DNA of 64,000 bases from an uncultured Prochlorococcus sp. (GTDB lineage Bacteria; Cyanobacteriota; Cyanobacteriia; PCC-6307; Cyanobiaceae), in contig CACOCT010000003.1 of assembly GCA_902625845.1 (NCBI GenBank), positions 1 through 64,000 of the forward strand, read 5' to 3'. Both the position numbers and the translations under genes were made by a program. How positions within the stretch are numbered: the stretch's first letter is position 1; each line of letters begins with the position of its first letter. This document shows, in pieces, positions 49,782 through 59,035 of this stretch. The notes beneath the pieces are model-generated. The model had not been told where the DNA came from. It ran no database searches and saw only the letters and a list, made by a program, of their open reading frames with translations.

Positions 49782-50048
49782 TTGAGCTCAGAGCGTTATC
49801 TAAATCATCCGACATTTGGAATGTTGTACCAAGTATCACCTGCTAATGAGGGAAAAGATATTTATGCGACTTTATACGCACAAAAGATGTTTTTTTTAGT
49901 TTCTATTAAACCAAGAGAAATATTATTTGAGGTCATACCCTATTTAGACGCAAGAAATCAGGCTGAAATAAATTTGCAAAAGGTTAGAAGAGAGTCCCCT
50001 AATGATTTAGCAAAATGGGAGAATTTGTTTAAGCAAACTTTTTTATAA
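49782..50048 (+). CDS. pipX: PII-interacting protein PipX
   Basis: Co-activator of NtcA that is sequestered by PII. ERYLNHPTFGMLYQV and ATLYAQKMFFLV are diagnostic of the Tudor-like domain, followed by helices (EINLQKVRRE, ENLFKQTF). TTG start at 49782. 88 aa. Pairing with pipY is conserved in cyanobacteria. Confidence 0.95.
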   Translation: MSSERYLNHPTFGMLYQVSPANEGKDIYATLYAQKMFFLVSIKPREILFEVIPYLDARNQAEINLQKVRRESPNDLAKWENLFKQTFL

Positions 50049-50060
50049 AAGATATTAAAA

Positions 50061-50687
50061 TTGGATTATCTTGAGATCAAAAAAATATTACCTAAGGGTG
50101 TCAATTTACTTGCAGTAAGTAAGGGATTTAATTCTGGTGATATTGAATATATTCAATCATTGGGTCAAATTGATTTTGGTGAGAGTAAAGTTCAAGAAGC
50201 TATGCTTAAGCCAATTTTTCAAAGTAGTAATAATCTTAATTGGCATTTTATAGGAAAAATACAAACTAATAAAATACGTAAAATAGTTGAGAATTTTGAT
50301 TTTATTCATTCAGTCGATTCTTATAAGAAATTATTGAAAATTTCTCAAGTTGCAATTGAATTACAAAAAATACCAAATATTTTTATACAAATAAAGTTAG
50401 CTCATGATCCAGAAAAAGCTGGTTTGCCTTATTCAGATTTAATTGCTAATTGGAATCAGATAAAAAAAATCAAAGGAATCCTAATAATTGGATTAATGAC
50501 TATTAATCCAAAGGGACTTAATGCAGAACAAAATTTTGAATTATTTAATAAGTGCAGATTAATTGCTAATAAATTAGAACTACCACATTGTTCAATGGGT
50601 ATGTCCAATGATTGGGAGGAAGCTATCAAAGCTGGAGCAACATGGATAAGATTAGGTTCTCTAATTTTTGGAAAAAGATTTAGTTAG
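50061..50687 (+). CDS. pipY: PLP-binding homeostasis protein PipY (YggS family)
   Basis: Single-domain PLP barrel. LLAVSKGF holds the cofactor Lys; FGESKVQEA, WHFIGKIQTNK, MGMSNDWEEAI and WIRLGSLIFG are the family blocks. TTG start at 50061, 12 bp after pipX. Keeps vitamin B6 and amino acid pools balanced. Confidence 0.95.
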   Translation: MDYLEIKKILPKGVNLLAVSKGFNSGDIEYIQSLGQIDFGESKVQEAMLKPIFQSSNNLNWHFIGKIQTNKIRKIVENFDFIHSVDSYKKLLKISQVAIELQKIPNIFIQIKLAHDPEKAGLPYSDLIANWNQIKKIKGILIIGLMTINPKGLNAEQNFELFNKCRLIANKLELPHCSMGMSNDWEEAIKAGATWIRLGSLIFGKRFS

Positions 50688-50828
50688 TAATTAATAATAA
50701 TTAAGTAAAAATATTAATAATAAGCTTGCAGTTATTAACAACTAACGTTATCTAGGTATAGGTGGTTTTCATAATTTTATGAATTAATTGCTTGGTTTTC
50801 TCAATTTACATTAAGGGGATTTGAAAAG

Positions 50829-51389
50829 GTGTCACTTATTTCTCGATTAAAGGCTGTTGTCGCTGGTGATGATTACCTGGATGATGATTTTGATGAACTT
50901 GATTATGAATCGGAACAAGAGTTCAATTCAATGAATGATCATAGAAGTAATACTAGGAATTCAGGTTCTAATCCTTTTGATTTTATGAATAATAAATCAT
51001 CAAAAGTTATTGGGATGCCAGGTATCTCAAATTCATCTTCAGAAGTCAATCTTCTCGAGCCAAAAAGTTTTGATGAAATGCCTCAAGTTATTCAAGCACT
51101 AAGAGAAAGAAAAACAATAATTTTAAATTTGACAATGATGGATCCCGATCAAGCTCAAAGAGCTGTTGATTTTGTAGCAGGAGGAACATATGCGATGGAC
51201 GGCCATCAAGAAAGAGTAGGGGAAAGCATATTTTTATTTACTCCTAGCTGTGTAAATGTTACAAGTTCTTTCCCTGTTGAGGCATCTCCATCAAATATTA
51301 CAAATGAGGACATTACGTCTTTTGGACTAAATTCTAATTCCGCTCCTCAACCAGCATGGGGGGATTCAAAGTTATCTGCCTATTCTTAA
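50829..51389 (+). CDS. sepF: Cell division protein SepF
   Basis: GTG start at 50829 ([13 protein letters not shown], a membrane-binding amphipathic helix), acidic linker, then the SepF core: [42 protein letters not shown] and [10 protein letters not shown]. Anchors and bundles FtsZ. It sits between pipY and proC, as in many genomes. Confidence 0.94.
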   Translation: MSLISRLKAVVAGDDYLDDDFDELDYESEQEFNSMNDHRSNTRNSGSNPFDFMNNKSSKVIGMPGISNSSSEVNLLEPKSFDEMPQVIQALRERKTIILNLTMMDPDQAQRAVDFVAGGTYAMDGHQERVGESIFLFTPSCVNVTSSFPVEASPSNITNEDITSFGLNSNSAPQPAWGDSKLSAYS

Positions 51390-51392
51390 GTC

Positions 51393-52205
51393 GTGTCTTA
51401 TAAGCTAGGTGTAATAGGTTTTGGCAATATCGCGAAAGCTATAATTACGCCCTTGTTAGAACACAATATTTTGCGACCTGAAGAAGTAATTTGTTTAGTA
51501 AATTCCGAGAAAAGTTTTGAAGATGTAAAAATTAATTATAAATATAAAATAAATATTTATCATTTAAATTCATCTGACGCAAATTTGGTTTGGCATTGTC
51601 CAATAAAGTTACTAGCTATTAAGCCACAGCAATTAAAATATATAAAAGAAATAAATTTTAATGAAACTAATAAATATTTTTTAATCTCAATACTAGCGGG
51701 TGTTTCCTTGAAAACTTTGGAAAATATTTTCCCAAAACATAACTGTATTAGGGCTGTAACAAATATACCTATAACTATTGGACAAGGTTTAACAGGAATT
51801 GCTTGGAATAATGATATTGATATGAAGAATAAAATCTTTATAAAAAATATTTTCGAAAATTCAGGTAAAGTTTTTGAATTGTCTGAGGATTATCTTGATA
51901 TATTTTTAGCTTTAACTTCCTCTGCTCCAGCAATAATAGCTCTAATTATAGAGGCCTTAGGAGATGGGGGATTAAGCGGTGGTTTAACAAAAAAATTATC
52001 AGAGGAGTTGGTTATAGATATGATCTTTGGAACTGTTTCAATGATGAAAGATTTAGATGTTAGTCCTTCCGAATTAAGGAATATGGTTGCTTCTCCTGCA
52101 GGAACAACAATTGCCGCTTTAAGAATTCTTGAAGAGAAAGGTTTTAGATCAGCTTTGATTGAATCAATAATGGGTGCGATGAATAAGAGCAAAGAATTTA
52201 AATGA
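51393..52205 (+). CDS. proC: Pyrroline-5-carboxylate reductase
   Basis: Last step of proline synthesis. GVIGFGNIAKAI is the NADPH-binding site; VTNIPITIGQGLTGI and DVSPSELRNMVASPAGTTIAALRILEEKGFR are the family signature. GTG start at 51393, 3 bp after sepF. 270 aa. Confidence 0.95.
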   Translation: MSYKLGVIGFGNIAKAIITPLLEHNILRPEEVICLVNSEKSFEDVKINYKYKINIYHLNSSDANLVWHCPIKLLAIKPQQLKYIKEINFNETNKYFLISILAGVSLKTLENIFPKHNCIRAVTNIPITIGQGLTGIAWNNDIDMKNKIFIKNIFENSGKVFELSEDYLDIFLALTSSAPAIIALIIEALGDGGLSGGLTKKLSEELVIDMIFGTVSMMKDLDVSPSELRNMVASPAGTTIAALRILEEKGFRSALIESIMGAMNKSKEFK

Positions 52206-52209
52206 AAAT

Positions 52210-53367
52210 TTATTTTTCTTTAATTTGGAAATAAACTCTTTCAATATGATCTATATTTTTTTCAATTGTATATCTTTCAATTACTCTTTCTCTAGCTTTA
52301 ATTCCCAAAATTTTCGTAAAATGTGGATGATCTTGTAATATAGGAATCATTGTTTTTAATTGAGTTGTTACATCATCAGTAGAAATTACTATTCCAGCGC
52401 CTTTATCTAAAACTTGACCATCGGCTCCTGCATCGGTCGCAACGCATGCAGTACCAGAAGACATAGCTTCTAGCAGTGATAAAGATAAACCCTCAACTAA
52501 ACTAGGCAAAAAAAATACTTCTGCAATTTGCATAATCGCTACTCTTATTTCAAGATTGGATTCTTCTCCCCACCAAATTAAATCCTCTTTTTCTAAATCT
52601 GAGAAATTATGCTCTAAAGAGGGCTTCATAGGTCCATCTCCTACTATTAAAAGCATACAATTTTTGCTCTTCGTTTGACGCCAAGCTTTTAAAAGTGCTT
52701 CTATATTTTTTTCATTAGCAATTCTACCCATATAAAGAAAAATTCTTTTTCCCCCAATTTTTTCTCTTATTAAATTATGGTTTTTATTCCTTTTTTCAGG
52801 GGGTTTCCAAATATTTTGGTCAACTCCATTTGGAATAATTATTTGTTTCTCCGCACTAACTCCTAGTTTTGTTAAGACATCTTTTTGATCCTGAGAAAAG
52901 ACTATTACTCTATCAAATTTAGCGAGACTAGGTGCATATAATTGATAGGTTAACTGTTGAGCACTTGCAGTCAAATTTCTTATTTTTGAATCGAATGCTG
53001 GATGAAATGTTGCCACTAAGGGAACATTAAGTTGTTGGCAAATCTCAGGTAATTTAAAATCTAATGGAGATAATGTAAGGCTGGCATGTACTATGTCTGG
53101 TTTTAGTTTTTCAAGAGAAACTTTTAATTCCTTTTCTGCTCTAGGAGAGGGTATTGTATAGACTTGAGATTTTATTAAATAAGGAAGACTTACTTCTGGA
53201 TCATTTGCTAGAAAAAGTGATTCAGATTTATTATTAAGTAAATGATTATCAAAATGAATAAAACTTACTTTATGTCCTCTTTTTTTTAAATTTTCCGTAA
53301 TTAAATTTCCATAACTAACATTCCCACAGAATGGAGATTTCTTTCCAAGCCAAGCTATGCTAACCAC
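52210..53367 (-). CDS. GT4-family glycosyltransferase
   Basis: GT-B fold, 385 aa. N-terminal SPFCGNVSYGNLI and FHPAFDSK; C-terminal MGRIANEKNIEALLKAW and the E-x7-E donor motif EGLSLSLLE followed by AMSSGTACVATDAG. Resembles cyanobacterial lipid glycosyltransferases such as DgdA, which is a possible role, unproven. Convergent with proC, with a 4-bp gap. Confidence 0.8.
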   Translation of the reverse strand: MVSIAWLGKKSPFCGNVSYGNLITENLKKRGHKVSFIHFDNHLLNNKSESLFLANDPEVSLPYLIKSQVYTIPSPRAEKELKVSLEKLKPDIVHASLTLSPLDFKLPEICQQLNVPLVATFHPAFDSKIRNLTASAQQLTYQLYAPSLAKFDRVIVFSQDQKDVLTKLGVSAEKQIIIPNGVDQNIWKPPEKRNKNHNLIREKIGGKRIFLYMGRIANEKNIEALLKAWRQTKSKNCMLLIVGDGPMKPSLEHNFSDLEKEDLIWWGEESNLEIRVAIMQIAEVFFLPSLVEGLSLSLLEAMSSGTACVATDAGADGQVLDKGAGIVISTDDVTTQLKTMIPILQDHPHFTKILGIKARERVIERYTIEKNIDHIERVYFQIKEK

Positions 53368-53437
53368 AAGTATATTTATAATTATTTATTTAATATACAG
53401 TTTGAGAGAAAGCCTAGAAATTATATTAAAGAAATAT

Positions 53438-54217
53438 TTATCTATAAAATTCTCCTAAAATTTTTAATGATGATATTTCTTTCCCTAATTGAGCGGGAAT
53501 CCAAATGGAAAATATTTTTAGTATTTTATTCCATACTTCTTTTGGACCTAATAATTCTCCATTTGATTTTATAGGTAAATTCGGGAAAAGAAGTCTTTGC
53601 ATTAATGCAATTTCTGATGCATTTAGATTTATTAAACTTCTTGAATCTTCGACAATTGAAAAGCCTTCACTAGGGATAAAAAAACATTTCCAATCCCAAT
53701 TGCCAATAGGAGGCTGAATTGGTTTACCAGTCTCGCAGCAGTAATGTAAGGGTAAACTTAATCCACCAAGTGCTAAAAGATGCATAAGTGATTGAATGCT
53801 CATAGCAAGTATTTTAAGATCACTTTCTACTAAAGCTTTGTATTCACATAAACGATCTAAATGTGCAAGAACTGTAGAAAGATAATTATTTTGAGTATCC
53901 TCATTTCCTATTAAAAGAAAAGTTAATTCTGTAATTGCTTGAGCTGCTGCTAAGCATTCAATACTTTTTCCCAATCCGCTATAACTTTTTATGATTTTTA
54001 ATTGACGTATAGTTTTAAGATTTTTTTTACCAAATATTTGAATTTCCAAAAGTGTTAAAGGAGTCGCTGAGGCTAAACTACTTTTAGGTTTCCTCGCTCC
54101 AGGTACCGCAAATCGGCTTAATCCTTGCTCTTCAGATAATAAAGTTATTAAACGATCATTTTCACCAAGAGGTGTAGCTTTAATGCATAATCCTTTTAAT
54201 TTTTTTTCATTTGACAT
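53438..54217 (-). CDS. recO: DNA repair protein RecO
   Basis: OB-fold start (LKGLCIKATPLGENDRLITLLSEEQG) followed by the helical domain with HLLALGGLSLPLHYC and CCETGKPI. Loads RecA with RecF/RecR. 259 aa. The ATG directly follows the deoC stop. Confidence 0.92.
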   Translation of the reverse strand: MSNEKKLKGLCIKATPLGENDRLITLLSEEQGLSRFAVPGARKPKSSLASATPLTLLEIQIFGKKNLKTIRQLKIIKSYSGLGKSIECLAAAQAITELTFLLIGNEDTQNNYLSTVLAHLDRLCEYKALVESDLKILAMSIQSLMHLLALGGLSLPLHYCCETGKPIQPPIGNWDWKCFFIPSEGFSIVEDSRSLINLNASEIALMQRLLFPNLPIKSNGELLGPKEVWNKILKIFSIWIPAQLGKEISSLKILGEFYR

Positions 54218-54880
54218 TTATTGATTTTTTAATTCTTGGAAAATATCATGATAGTAAGATGTTCCAATACAATCAGCTCCAGCTTCTAAAGTATCTTTTA
54301 CATTTGCGATTGTTTTTATCCCTCCCACTATTTTAATAAAATTATTTTTGCCTAATAAATTCATTATTTCTTTGATCTCATTAACTCTTAAATATTGACC
54401 AAAACCATCTCCAAATTGAAAATTCTCTATGCCTAGTTCAAGAGAAATATTTATTGCTCTATTAAAAATTTCTTTACTTAGCGGTCTTTTATTAAAAATC
54501 AAAGTGATTGGCAATTCTAATTTTGATATATTTTCAATGTCTCTTGCAAATTCTTCATCCTTATTATTTGATAATGCGAAAAATTTTGGTATATATTCTA
54601 TTCCATCTGATCCTGCATCCTTTGCATAATTAATTAATTCTTGCACAAAATTATTTGGTAAATCTCCAAATGGGTAAGAGATTAGTGTATGTATTTTTAT
54701 CTTGGACAATGGAAAATTATCTCTTATATATGATAGATAATTTAATGAAGTTGATATATTTTTGATTTTATATTTCTTAATCAAATTTATATTATTTGTA
54801 AAAGATTCTTTTGATAAATATGGATTTAAAATAATTGAGTGAATCTTTTCATTAAATTCATAATCTTTATTTGTGCTCAT
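54218..54880 (-). CDS. deoC: DeoC-family aldolase-like protein with altered active site
   Basis: TIM-barrel related to deoxyribose-phosphate aldolase: LISYPFGD, GSDGIEYIP, KIVGGIKT and EAGADCIGTS align with the family. The Schiff-base Lys in F-I-K-T-S-T-G-F is not there (NFQFGDGFG puts Gln at that place), and the catalytic Asp of E-I-D-M-V reads Glu (GIEYI). The activity may be lost or changed. Overlaps hpf by 14 bp. Confidence 0.75.
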   Translation of the reverse strand: MSTNKDYEFNEKIHSIILNPYLSKESFTNNINLIKKYKIKNISTSLNYLSYIRDNFPLSKIKIHTLISYPFGDLPNNFVQELINYAKDAGSDGIEYIPKFFALSNNKDEEFARDIENISKLELPITLIFNKRPLSKEIFNRAINISLELGIENFQFGDGFGQYLRVNEIKEIMNLLGKNNFIKIVGGIKTIANVKDTLEAGADCIGTSYYHDIFQELKNQ

Positions 54881-55469
54881 TTAATTTTTTTGATTGAATT
54901 AGTCCATACCCTCCATGATTTCTTTTATAGATGACTTGTAGTTCATTATTCTTTTTATTTCGGAAAAAATAAAAATCATGATCAATAAAATCAAGTTGTT
55001 TTCTGGCTTCAGAGATTGATATCGGTTCCATTTCAAAATATTTATTTTTAATAGATGGTTCCGGTAAGCTTCCCTTTAACCCTTCTTTTAAAAAATCAGT
55101 AGTTTCTGCAGCTATATTTGAAGTATCATCTAAACTAGCATTTTTAAATTGAATTGTTTCTTTGTAGTTACTATTGATTGTTCTTTCTTTGTATTTTCTT
55201 AGCTTTCTGCAAAGTTTATTAGATACCAAATCTATACTTGAATACAAGTTATCTGATTTTTCTTCTGCCCTTATTATTATTCCATTCGCAAAAATAGTTA
55301 CTTCTGCACTTTGAAAAGATACTCTTGGATTTTTTTCGATCGAAAGATGTATATCTGCTTCTTTGACGATATCTTTATAATGATGGGTAGCTTTAGTAAT
55401 TTTTGACTCTGTGTATTCTTTAAGTGCGCCAGTCAGTTCAATGTTTTTTCCATGAATTAAGATTTTCAT
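54867..55469 (-). CDS. hpf: Long ribosome hibernation-promoting factor
   Basis: N-terminal HPF/RaiA domain (KILIHGKNIELTGALKEYTESKI, RAEEKSDNLYSSIDLVSNKL) plus the C-terminal dimerisation domain (EPISISEARKQLDFIDHDFYFFRN). Forms 100S ribosomes; cyanobacterial LrtA is light-repressed. 200 aa. Confidence 0.94.
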   Translation of the reverse strand: MKILIHGKNIELTGALKEYTESKITKATHHYKDIVKEADIHLSIEKNPRVSFQSAEVTIFANGIIIRAEEKSDNLYSSIDLVSNKLCRKLRKYKERTINSNYKETIQFKNASLDDTSNIAAETTDFLKEGLKGSLPEPSIKNKYFEMEPISISEARKQLDFIDHDFYFFRNKKNNELQVIYKRNHGGYGLIQSKKLNEHK

Positions 55470-55516
55470 AATAAAATTTTAAATTTTGCTATCTCTCCTT
55501 TTTAATTTACATAAAT

Positions 55517-56164
55517 ATGCTTATTAGGACATCTATACTTAAACAACCTAATAAAATTTTATATTTTGAAAAGGTTCTTAAATTACAAGAAAAATATCAA
55601 AAATCTCTAATTACTGGTACATCTAAGACACAATTTGTATGGATTGGAGAACATAATCTTTGTTATACCATTGGAAGAGGTGGAGACAAGAATAATCTTT
55701 TACCTTCACTAGACAAAAATGTTGATATATTCGAAATTAATAGAGGTGGAGAAGTAACTTGCCATATGCCAGGACAATTGGTTGTTTATTTGGTGCTAAA
55801 TCTTAATAACTATAAAAAGGATTTAAATTGGTATCTAAGAACAATAGAGGAAATTATTATCAAAATCCTCCATCACTTTAAAATCGATAGTTCAAGAAAA
55901 AAAGGTTTTACTGGAGTTTGGTGTGGTAACAAAAAAATTGCTTCAATCGGTATTGGATGCAAAAGATGGATCACTATTCATGGATTTTCTTTAAATGTAA
56001 ACTGTAATTTAAATTATTTTGACAGTATTATTCCCTGTGGAATTAAAGGTTGCTTAATGACAAAAATTAGTGATTTTAATCCTCATGTAAGGATTATTGA
56101 TGTTAAGGATATTGTTAAAAATGTAATCAAGGAGGAATTTAATTTTAAATTTGTATCAGAATAA
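55517..56164 (+). CDS. lipB: Octanoyltransferase LipB
   Basis: Moves octanoate from ACP to lipoyl domains. [44 protein letters not shown] and IIPCGIKG (catalytic Cys) are all present. 215 aa. The pdhC lipoyl domain downstream is a likely target. Overlaps the next frame by 14 bp. Confidence 0.95.
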   Translation: MLIRTSILKQPNKILYFEKVLKLQEKYQKSLITGTSKTQFVWIGEHNLCYTIGRGGDKNNLLPSLDKNVDIFEINRGGEVTCHMPGQLVVYLVLNLNNYKKDLNWYLRTIEEIIIKILHHFKIDSSRKKGFTGVWCGNKKIASIGIGCKRWITIHGFSLNVNCNLNYFDSIIPCGIKGCLMTKISDFNPHVRIIDVKDIVKNVIKEEFNFKFVSE

Positions 56165-56195
56165 GATAAATAAATTAAATATCTTACTAAAAAAT

Positions 56196-58142
56196 ATGAA
56201 AAAATTTGCTTATATGACTGCCCAAAAGTTGTCTTCTAAAGAAGTAAAAAGATTACAAGATAGGGATTTTATTCGAAAGTTAAATCATCTTGATCAAATA
56301 TGGAAATGTTTAAAAAATAAACATGGAGACATATTAGCTGTAAAGGATTTAAGAGGTAAAAATAAAGAGGAATTTTCTTATTCAGAATTAGACCAATTAA
56401 TAACAAGAGCGTCTCAAGCTTTCTATAACGTTGGAGTAAGGAAAGGAGATGTTGTAACTATTATCTCAGAAAATTCGCCAAGGTGGTTAATCGCTGATCA
56501 AGCAATTATGAGATTATCTGCTATTGATGCGGTAAGAGGAATTAATTCTCCATCAGTCGAATTGGACTATATCATTAAGCACTCGAAATCTATAGGTTTG
56601 ATAATTCAATCTAATTCAATTTGGGAAAAATTAGAGAATAAAGAAGAATTATTGAAGAATTTAAAGTTTATTATTAACTTTGAGGATTTTTCAAACAATG
56701 GAATTTTATCTTGGGAGGAATTCTTAGAATTGGGCAATAAAACCAGCTCCGAAAGTTACAAAGAAGAAGTTGATAAATGTAATATCAATGATGTTGCGAC
56801 AATACTCTATACTTCTGGAACTACTGGAAAGCCCAAAGGAGTTCCCTTAACACACGCAAATTTATTACATCAAGTAATAAATTTAGCTTGTATTGCTGAT
56901 CCAAAACCAGGATCTTATGTTTTAAGTGTTTTGCCTATTTGGCATTCTTACGAAAGGAGTGCCGAATACTTTTTTTTATCATCTGGCTGTTCTCAATTTT
57001 ATACCATACCAAAATATTTGAAAGATGATATTAAAGAAGTAAAACCAATCATTATGGCTACTGTCCCAAGGCTTTGGGAGGCTATATATGATGGCTTTTT
57101 TCTCGCTTTAAAAAAGATGCCCAATACCAAACAAAATTTAATCAAGAGATTATTAATTATTAGTTCTAAATTTAAAAAAAACTTACGTAAATTCAGGAAC
57201 CTACAAGTGGATGATTCAAGCATAATTGAAAAAATTAAATCCTTGTTTTTAATGGTTTCTTGTTTCCCTGTTCATAAATTAGCATCAGTATTTCTTTGGC
57301 CAAATCTCAAAAAACAATTATGCGGAGATAAATTAAAATTTCCAATTAATGGAGGTGGTGCGTTACCTGAACACGTTGATTTGTTTTTTGAAGCATTAGG
57401 TATTGATGTTTTGGTTGGTTATGGCTTAACTGAAACAAGCCCTGTTTTAACTTGTAGGAGAACGTGGTGTAATGTTAGGGGTAGTTCTGGGCAACCATTG
57501 CCATCAACGGAAATAAAAATAGTTGGTGAAAATAATTCAATTTTAAGATTTAAAGAAACTGGAAAAATATTTGTTAGAGGTCCACAAGTTATGGGAGGTT
57601 ATCTTCATGATGCCTCTTCTTCTATGAAGGTTTTATCAATTGATGGATGGTTTGATACGGGTGATCTTGGATTCTTAATACCAAATGGCTCATTAATAAT
57701 CACTGGCAGATCAAAAGATACTATTGTTCTTTCAAGTGGCGAGAATATAGAGCCAAATCCTTTAGAGGCTAAAATTTTAAGTTCCGAATTTATTTCTCAA
57801 GTACAACTAGTTGGTCAGGATAAGAAAAATTTATCCGCTCTTGTTGTTCCTAATATTGATTTAATTGAATCTAAATTTTCTGAGAATGATTTAATAAAAA
57901 TAAATCAAAATAAAGAGATTAGTAAATTTTATAAATCTAAAATAAATAACCTACTCAAAAATAGAATAGGAGCTAGATCAGAGGAACAAATAATAGATTG
58001 TTTATTTATATCTCCATTTACTATTGAAAATTCTTTACTCACTCAAACCTTAAAACAGAAAAGAAAAGAAATTGAAAAATTATATGAAACTCAAATAGAA
58101 GAAATGTATAAAAAACAAATTAAACGAGAAAATTTGATCTGA
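56196..58142 (+). CDS. Long-chain acyl-ACP/acyl-CoA synthetase
   Basis: AMP-forming ligase: TILYTSGTTGKPKGVPLTHAN (P-loop), GYGLTETSP, DGWFDTGDLG and TGRSKDTIVLSSGENIEP. In cyanobacteria this branch recycles free fatty acids as acyl-ACP (Aas). The track start at 56151 overlaps lipB; ATG 56196 (MKKFAYMTAQKL) gives 648 aa and is preferred. Confidence 0.9.
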   Translation: MKKFAYMTAQKLSSKEVKRLQDRDFIRKLNHLDQIWKCLKNKHGDILAVKDLRGKNKEEFSYSELDQLITRASQAFYNVGVRKGDVVTIISENSPRWLIADQAIMRLSAIDAVRGINSPSVELDYIIKHSKSIGLIIQSNSIWEKLENKEELLKNLKFIINFEDFSNNGILSWEEFLELGNKTSSESYKEEVDKCNINDVATILYTSGTTGKPKGVPLTHANLLHQVINLACIADPKPGSYVLSVLPIWHSYERSAEYFFLSSGCSQFYTIPKYLKDDIKEVKPIIMATVPRLWEAIYDGFFLALKKMPNTKQNLIKRLLIISSKFKKNLRKFRNLQVDDSSIIEKIKSLFLMVSCFPVHKLASVFLWPNLKKQLCGDKLKFPINGGGALPEHVDLFFEALGIDVLVGYGLTETSPVLTCRRTWCNVRGSSGQPLPSTEIKIVGENNSILRFKETGKIFVRGPQVMGGYLHDASSSMKVLSIDGWFDTGDLGFLIPNGSLIITGRSKDTIVLSSGENIEPNPLEAKILSSEFISQVQLVGQDKKNLSALVVPNIDLIESKFSENDLIKINQNKEISKFYKSKINNLLKNRIGARSEEQIIDCLFISPFTIENSLLTQTLKQKRKEIEKLYETQIEEMYKKQIKRENLI

Positions 58143-58175
58143 TAACTATATATTAAAAACATATATTTATTTTTT

Positions 58176-58619
58176 ATGACCACAAAAGACTCTATTTCAA
58201 TTAAAAGATCAATTGCGATAAAAGCTATTGTTACTCCTACATGGAAACAAGATGCAGAGAATGAAATTAGTAAAGCAATCTCCTCAACGGATCAACAATT
58301 ATCTCAACTTGAACAAGAAGGGCAACAAGTCGTTAGTAATATTAGATCTCAAGCCGCGAATCCACTAGACCCAAGAGTTCAAGAACAAGTTGGGCAGATA
58401 CAACAACAAATAGCTGCGAAAAGGAATGAAATAGAAGAGCAAAAAAGGAATTTATTACAACAACAAAATCAAGTAAGAGATTTAAAAATGGATGATATTG
58501 TTGATCAAGGACAAGTAGATAGTTTTTGCGACGTTAATGTCGGTGATAACTTGATTAAGAAAATGCAAGTTTCCATTACAGTTAAGGATGGAATAATACA
58601 ATCAATAGATAATCTTTAA
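58176..58619 (+). CDS. ylqD: YlqD-family coiled-coil protein
   Basis: IKRSIAIKAIVTPTWKQDAENEI is the family's opening, then a coiled coil (EQVGQIQQQIAAKRNEIEEQKR) and a small C-terminal beta domain (DVNVGDNL). Function unknown. 147 aa. Confidence 0.8.
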   Translation: MTTKDSISIKRSIAIKAIVTPTWKQDAENEISKAISSTDQQLSQLEQEGQQVVSNIRSQAANPLDPRVQEQVGQIQQQIAAKRNEIEEQKRNLLQQQNQVRDLKMDDIVDQGQVDSFCDVNVGDNLIKKMQVSITVKDGIIQSIDNL

Positions 58620-58692
58620 TCGTTAATTTACAACTTTTAGATAACAAATATGTTTAATATAGATTTCTAGAGTTTTTGATAGATTCTTTACC

Positions 58693-58875
58693 ATGCTTTC
58701 AACCAAAATCACCTATGAACTAGCTGATTGGATAAGAAAATGGATTAAGAGTAGAGATGAACCACCTTCAATTGAAAATTGTTTTAAATTTGTTGAATGG
58801 AAAAGTAAAATTAATACAATAACTGAAAGCGATAAATTACAGATAGAAGCAATATTAATTTATGAAACTTCATAA
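58693..58875 (+). CDS. Conserved hypothetical protein, 60 aa
   Basis: Soluble helical protein (YELADWIRKWIKSRDEPP, ENCFKFVEWKSKINTITESD). Its position between ylqD and pdhC suggests a core gene. Not recognised. Confidence 0.6.
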   Translation: MLSTKITYELADWIRKWIKSRDEPPSIENCFKFVEWKSKINTITESDKLQIEAILIYETS

Positions 58876-59035
58876 TAGATTTTTTAAAAGATATAAATTT
58901 AATTTAATTATTTATAGTTCCCATATTTACAGGTTTTCGTATAATAAGATTAAGAGTTTTTAAGGTTATTTAATTTGAAGAATTGTTGATACTTCAGTCG
59001 ATAATCTCTAAGAACTAATGCTATAAAAATTATTT

